DNA of 64,000 bases from Oscheius dolichura. Taxonomy: Eukaryota > Nematoda > Chromadorea > Rhabditida > Rhabditidae. The position numbers and the translations under genes were made by a program. The stretch covers positions 3,224,001 to 3,288,000 of the forward strand of contig OW051495.1 of assembly GCA_932521035.1 (NCBI GenBank), given 5' to 3'. A model generated the notes under the pieces. The model did no database searches, was not told the origin of the DNA, and saw only the letters and a list, made by a program, of their open reading frames with translations. Numbering within the stretch: position 1 is the stretch's first letter; every line of letters starts with the position of its first letter. Shown here piece after piece: positions 63,081 through 64,000 of this stretch.

Positions 63081-64000
63081 ATGGCTTCAGATGATGAAGA
63101 AGTTAATTTTTCACAATTGACAACAAATAGAAACCGTAAATTTAAGAAGTCAGGAGGATGGCAGGCATTAGGTAAAGCAGTTTCAAGATGAATACCTTTT
63201 TTGTTCAGGTTTGGATCACACTGTTTTCAAAGGAATTGAAAAGAAGGGGTTTAATCAGCCTACTCCTATTCAGGTAAGTAAATCGTCTTCTTTTTAAATT
63301 TCAGGAGAGAAAAACCAAAGATTTTTTAGCGTAAAACAATACCCTGCATCCTTGATGGCAAAGATGTTGTAGCAATGTCTCGTACTGGAAGTGGAAAAAC
63401 GGCTGCTTTTGTTATTCCACTTCTTCAAAAATTAAAACAACGTGATACTAAAGGAATTCGAGGCCTTCTTATATCCCCGACCCGTGAATTAGCTTTACAA
63501 ACATTCAAAGTTGTTAAAGAGGTAAGCTTTTTTTAATTTTTTTACTCTGGTTTTCAGCTTGGAAGATTTACTGGTCTTCGTTGTGCCGTAATTGTTGGAG
63601 GAGATGCTATTGAGGAGCAGTTCACTACTATTCATGAAAATCCTGATATGTGAGCTCGCTGTTTTCATTTTTTATGTTAACAATTTAGTCTCATTGCAAC
63701 ACCAGGAAGATTGCTCCACGTTGTTGTTGAAATGGACATTCGGTTGCACAATATTAAGTACGTCGTTTTTGATGAGGCTGACCGACTTTTCGAAATGGGA
63801 TTCCAGGATCAGCTAACCGTATTGACGTATCTTTATAAAATATAACAGTTTATTTTTAGGAAACTCTTAAACGAATACCCGAAAGCCGTCAAACATTGCT
63901 CTTTTCTGCAACTTTGCCTAAAATGCTAGTAGATTTTGCGAAAGCTGGTTTGTCTGACCCTGTTCTAGGTATGCGCCTAATTTATTTTCTTATTTTTAAA
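63081..64000 (+). CDS. DEAD-box RNA helicase DDX54/Dbp10 (5' part)
   Basis: This ATP-dependent RNA helicase of ribosome biogenesis runs off the window's right edge. The start reads [20 protein letters not shown] and directly follows ttttcag. DEAD-box motifs appear in order: the Q motif ([11 protein letters not shown]), motif I ([13 protein letters not shown]), Ia (PTRELALQ), GG (VGGD), Ib (TPGR), II ([13 protein letters not shown]) and III (LLFSATLPK). The [20 protein letters not shown] lead-in is characteristic of the DDX54/Dbp10 group. Five or six AT-rich introns of 40-50 bases interrupt the frame. Codons favour A/T at third positions, unlike the GC-rich gene next door. Helicase domain 2 and the C-terminus lie outside the window. 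Confidence 0.93.

Noticed and set aside
1-64000. Transposons, retroviral or Polinton-like elements, CRISPR arrays, tRNA and rRNA genes
   Set aside because: I looked for terminal repeats, transposase, reverse transcriptase or capsid motifs and tRNA-like arms and saw none that I could support. A profile search could still reveal degraded ones.

Overview
The window looks like a gene-dense nematode chromosome. Several signs agree. Most introns are about 38-50 bases. A pyrimidine-rich 3' splice site (tttcag or tttag) often sits 0-12 bases before the start codon, as expected for spliced-leader trans-splicing. The gene families also fit: a pepsin-inhibitor-3-like gene, an NRF-6-type acyltransferase, a PAN+ZP cuticle protein of the NOAH/NompA kind, an astacin with EGF and CUB regions, a SUP-18-like iodotyrosine deiodinase, and a nematode-style serpentine receptor. 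I cannot name the species. I saw no spliced-leader RNA, tRNA, rRNA or CRISPR array, and no transposon or viral element I could recognise.

Layout. 0-9 kb: Ariadne-2 RBR ubiquitin ligase (+), a multi-pass membrane protein that may be otopetrin-like (+), astacin protease (-). 9-16 kb: PAN4-ZP transmembrane protein (-), FAD amine oxidase (-). 17-21 kb: small orphan genes, a pepsin-inhibitor-3-like gene with a decayed tandem copy, and a Lys/Glu-rich tail-anchored protein. 21-26 kb: Na+/H+ exchanger (+) facing a secreted Frizzled-related protein (-). 26.7-30.9 kb: a long inverted repeat with two 1,273-bp arms, each holding a complete DUF3050 gene, around a 1,644-bp spacer. 31-38 kb: a small Ser-rich or membrane gene, a neuropeptide-like precursor, an orphan, a three-PAN secreted protein and a Cys-rich secreted protein. 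38-44 kb: MFS transporter (-), then BAF53 (+) and MIA40 (+) in tandem, and a small orphan (-). 45-52 kb: GPCR (+), acyltransferase-3/NRF (-), tectonic-like protein (-). 52-64 kb: BAG6-like ubiquitin-domain protein (+), TIPRL/TIP41 (+), iodotyrosine deiodinase (-), a receptor-like protein with a dead PP1-type phosphatase domain (-), and the start of DDX54 (+).

The most unusual items are three. The first is the gene at 60574-62647, which joins a three-finger (CCxxxxCN) ectodomain, one membrane span and a PP1-fold domain lacking most metal ligands. The second is the large DUF3050 palindrome. The third is a neuropeptide-like precursor whose predicted peptides end in -ELF, -ELL and -ELLG. A further trait is a sharp mosaic of base composition: conserved housekeeping genes (BAF53, MIA40, TIPRL, DDX54) sit in AT-rich islands of 1-3 kb, while secreted, membrane and signalling genes are GC-rich.

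Coordinates of coding genes run from start codon to stop codon and include introns. Exon joins were read by eye and some are uncertain.
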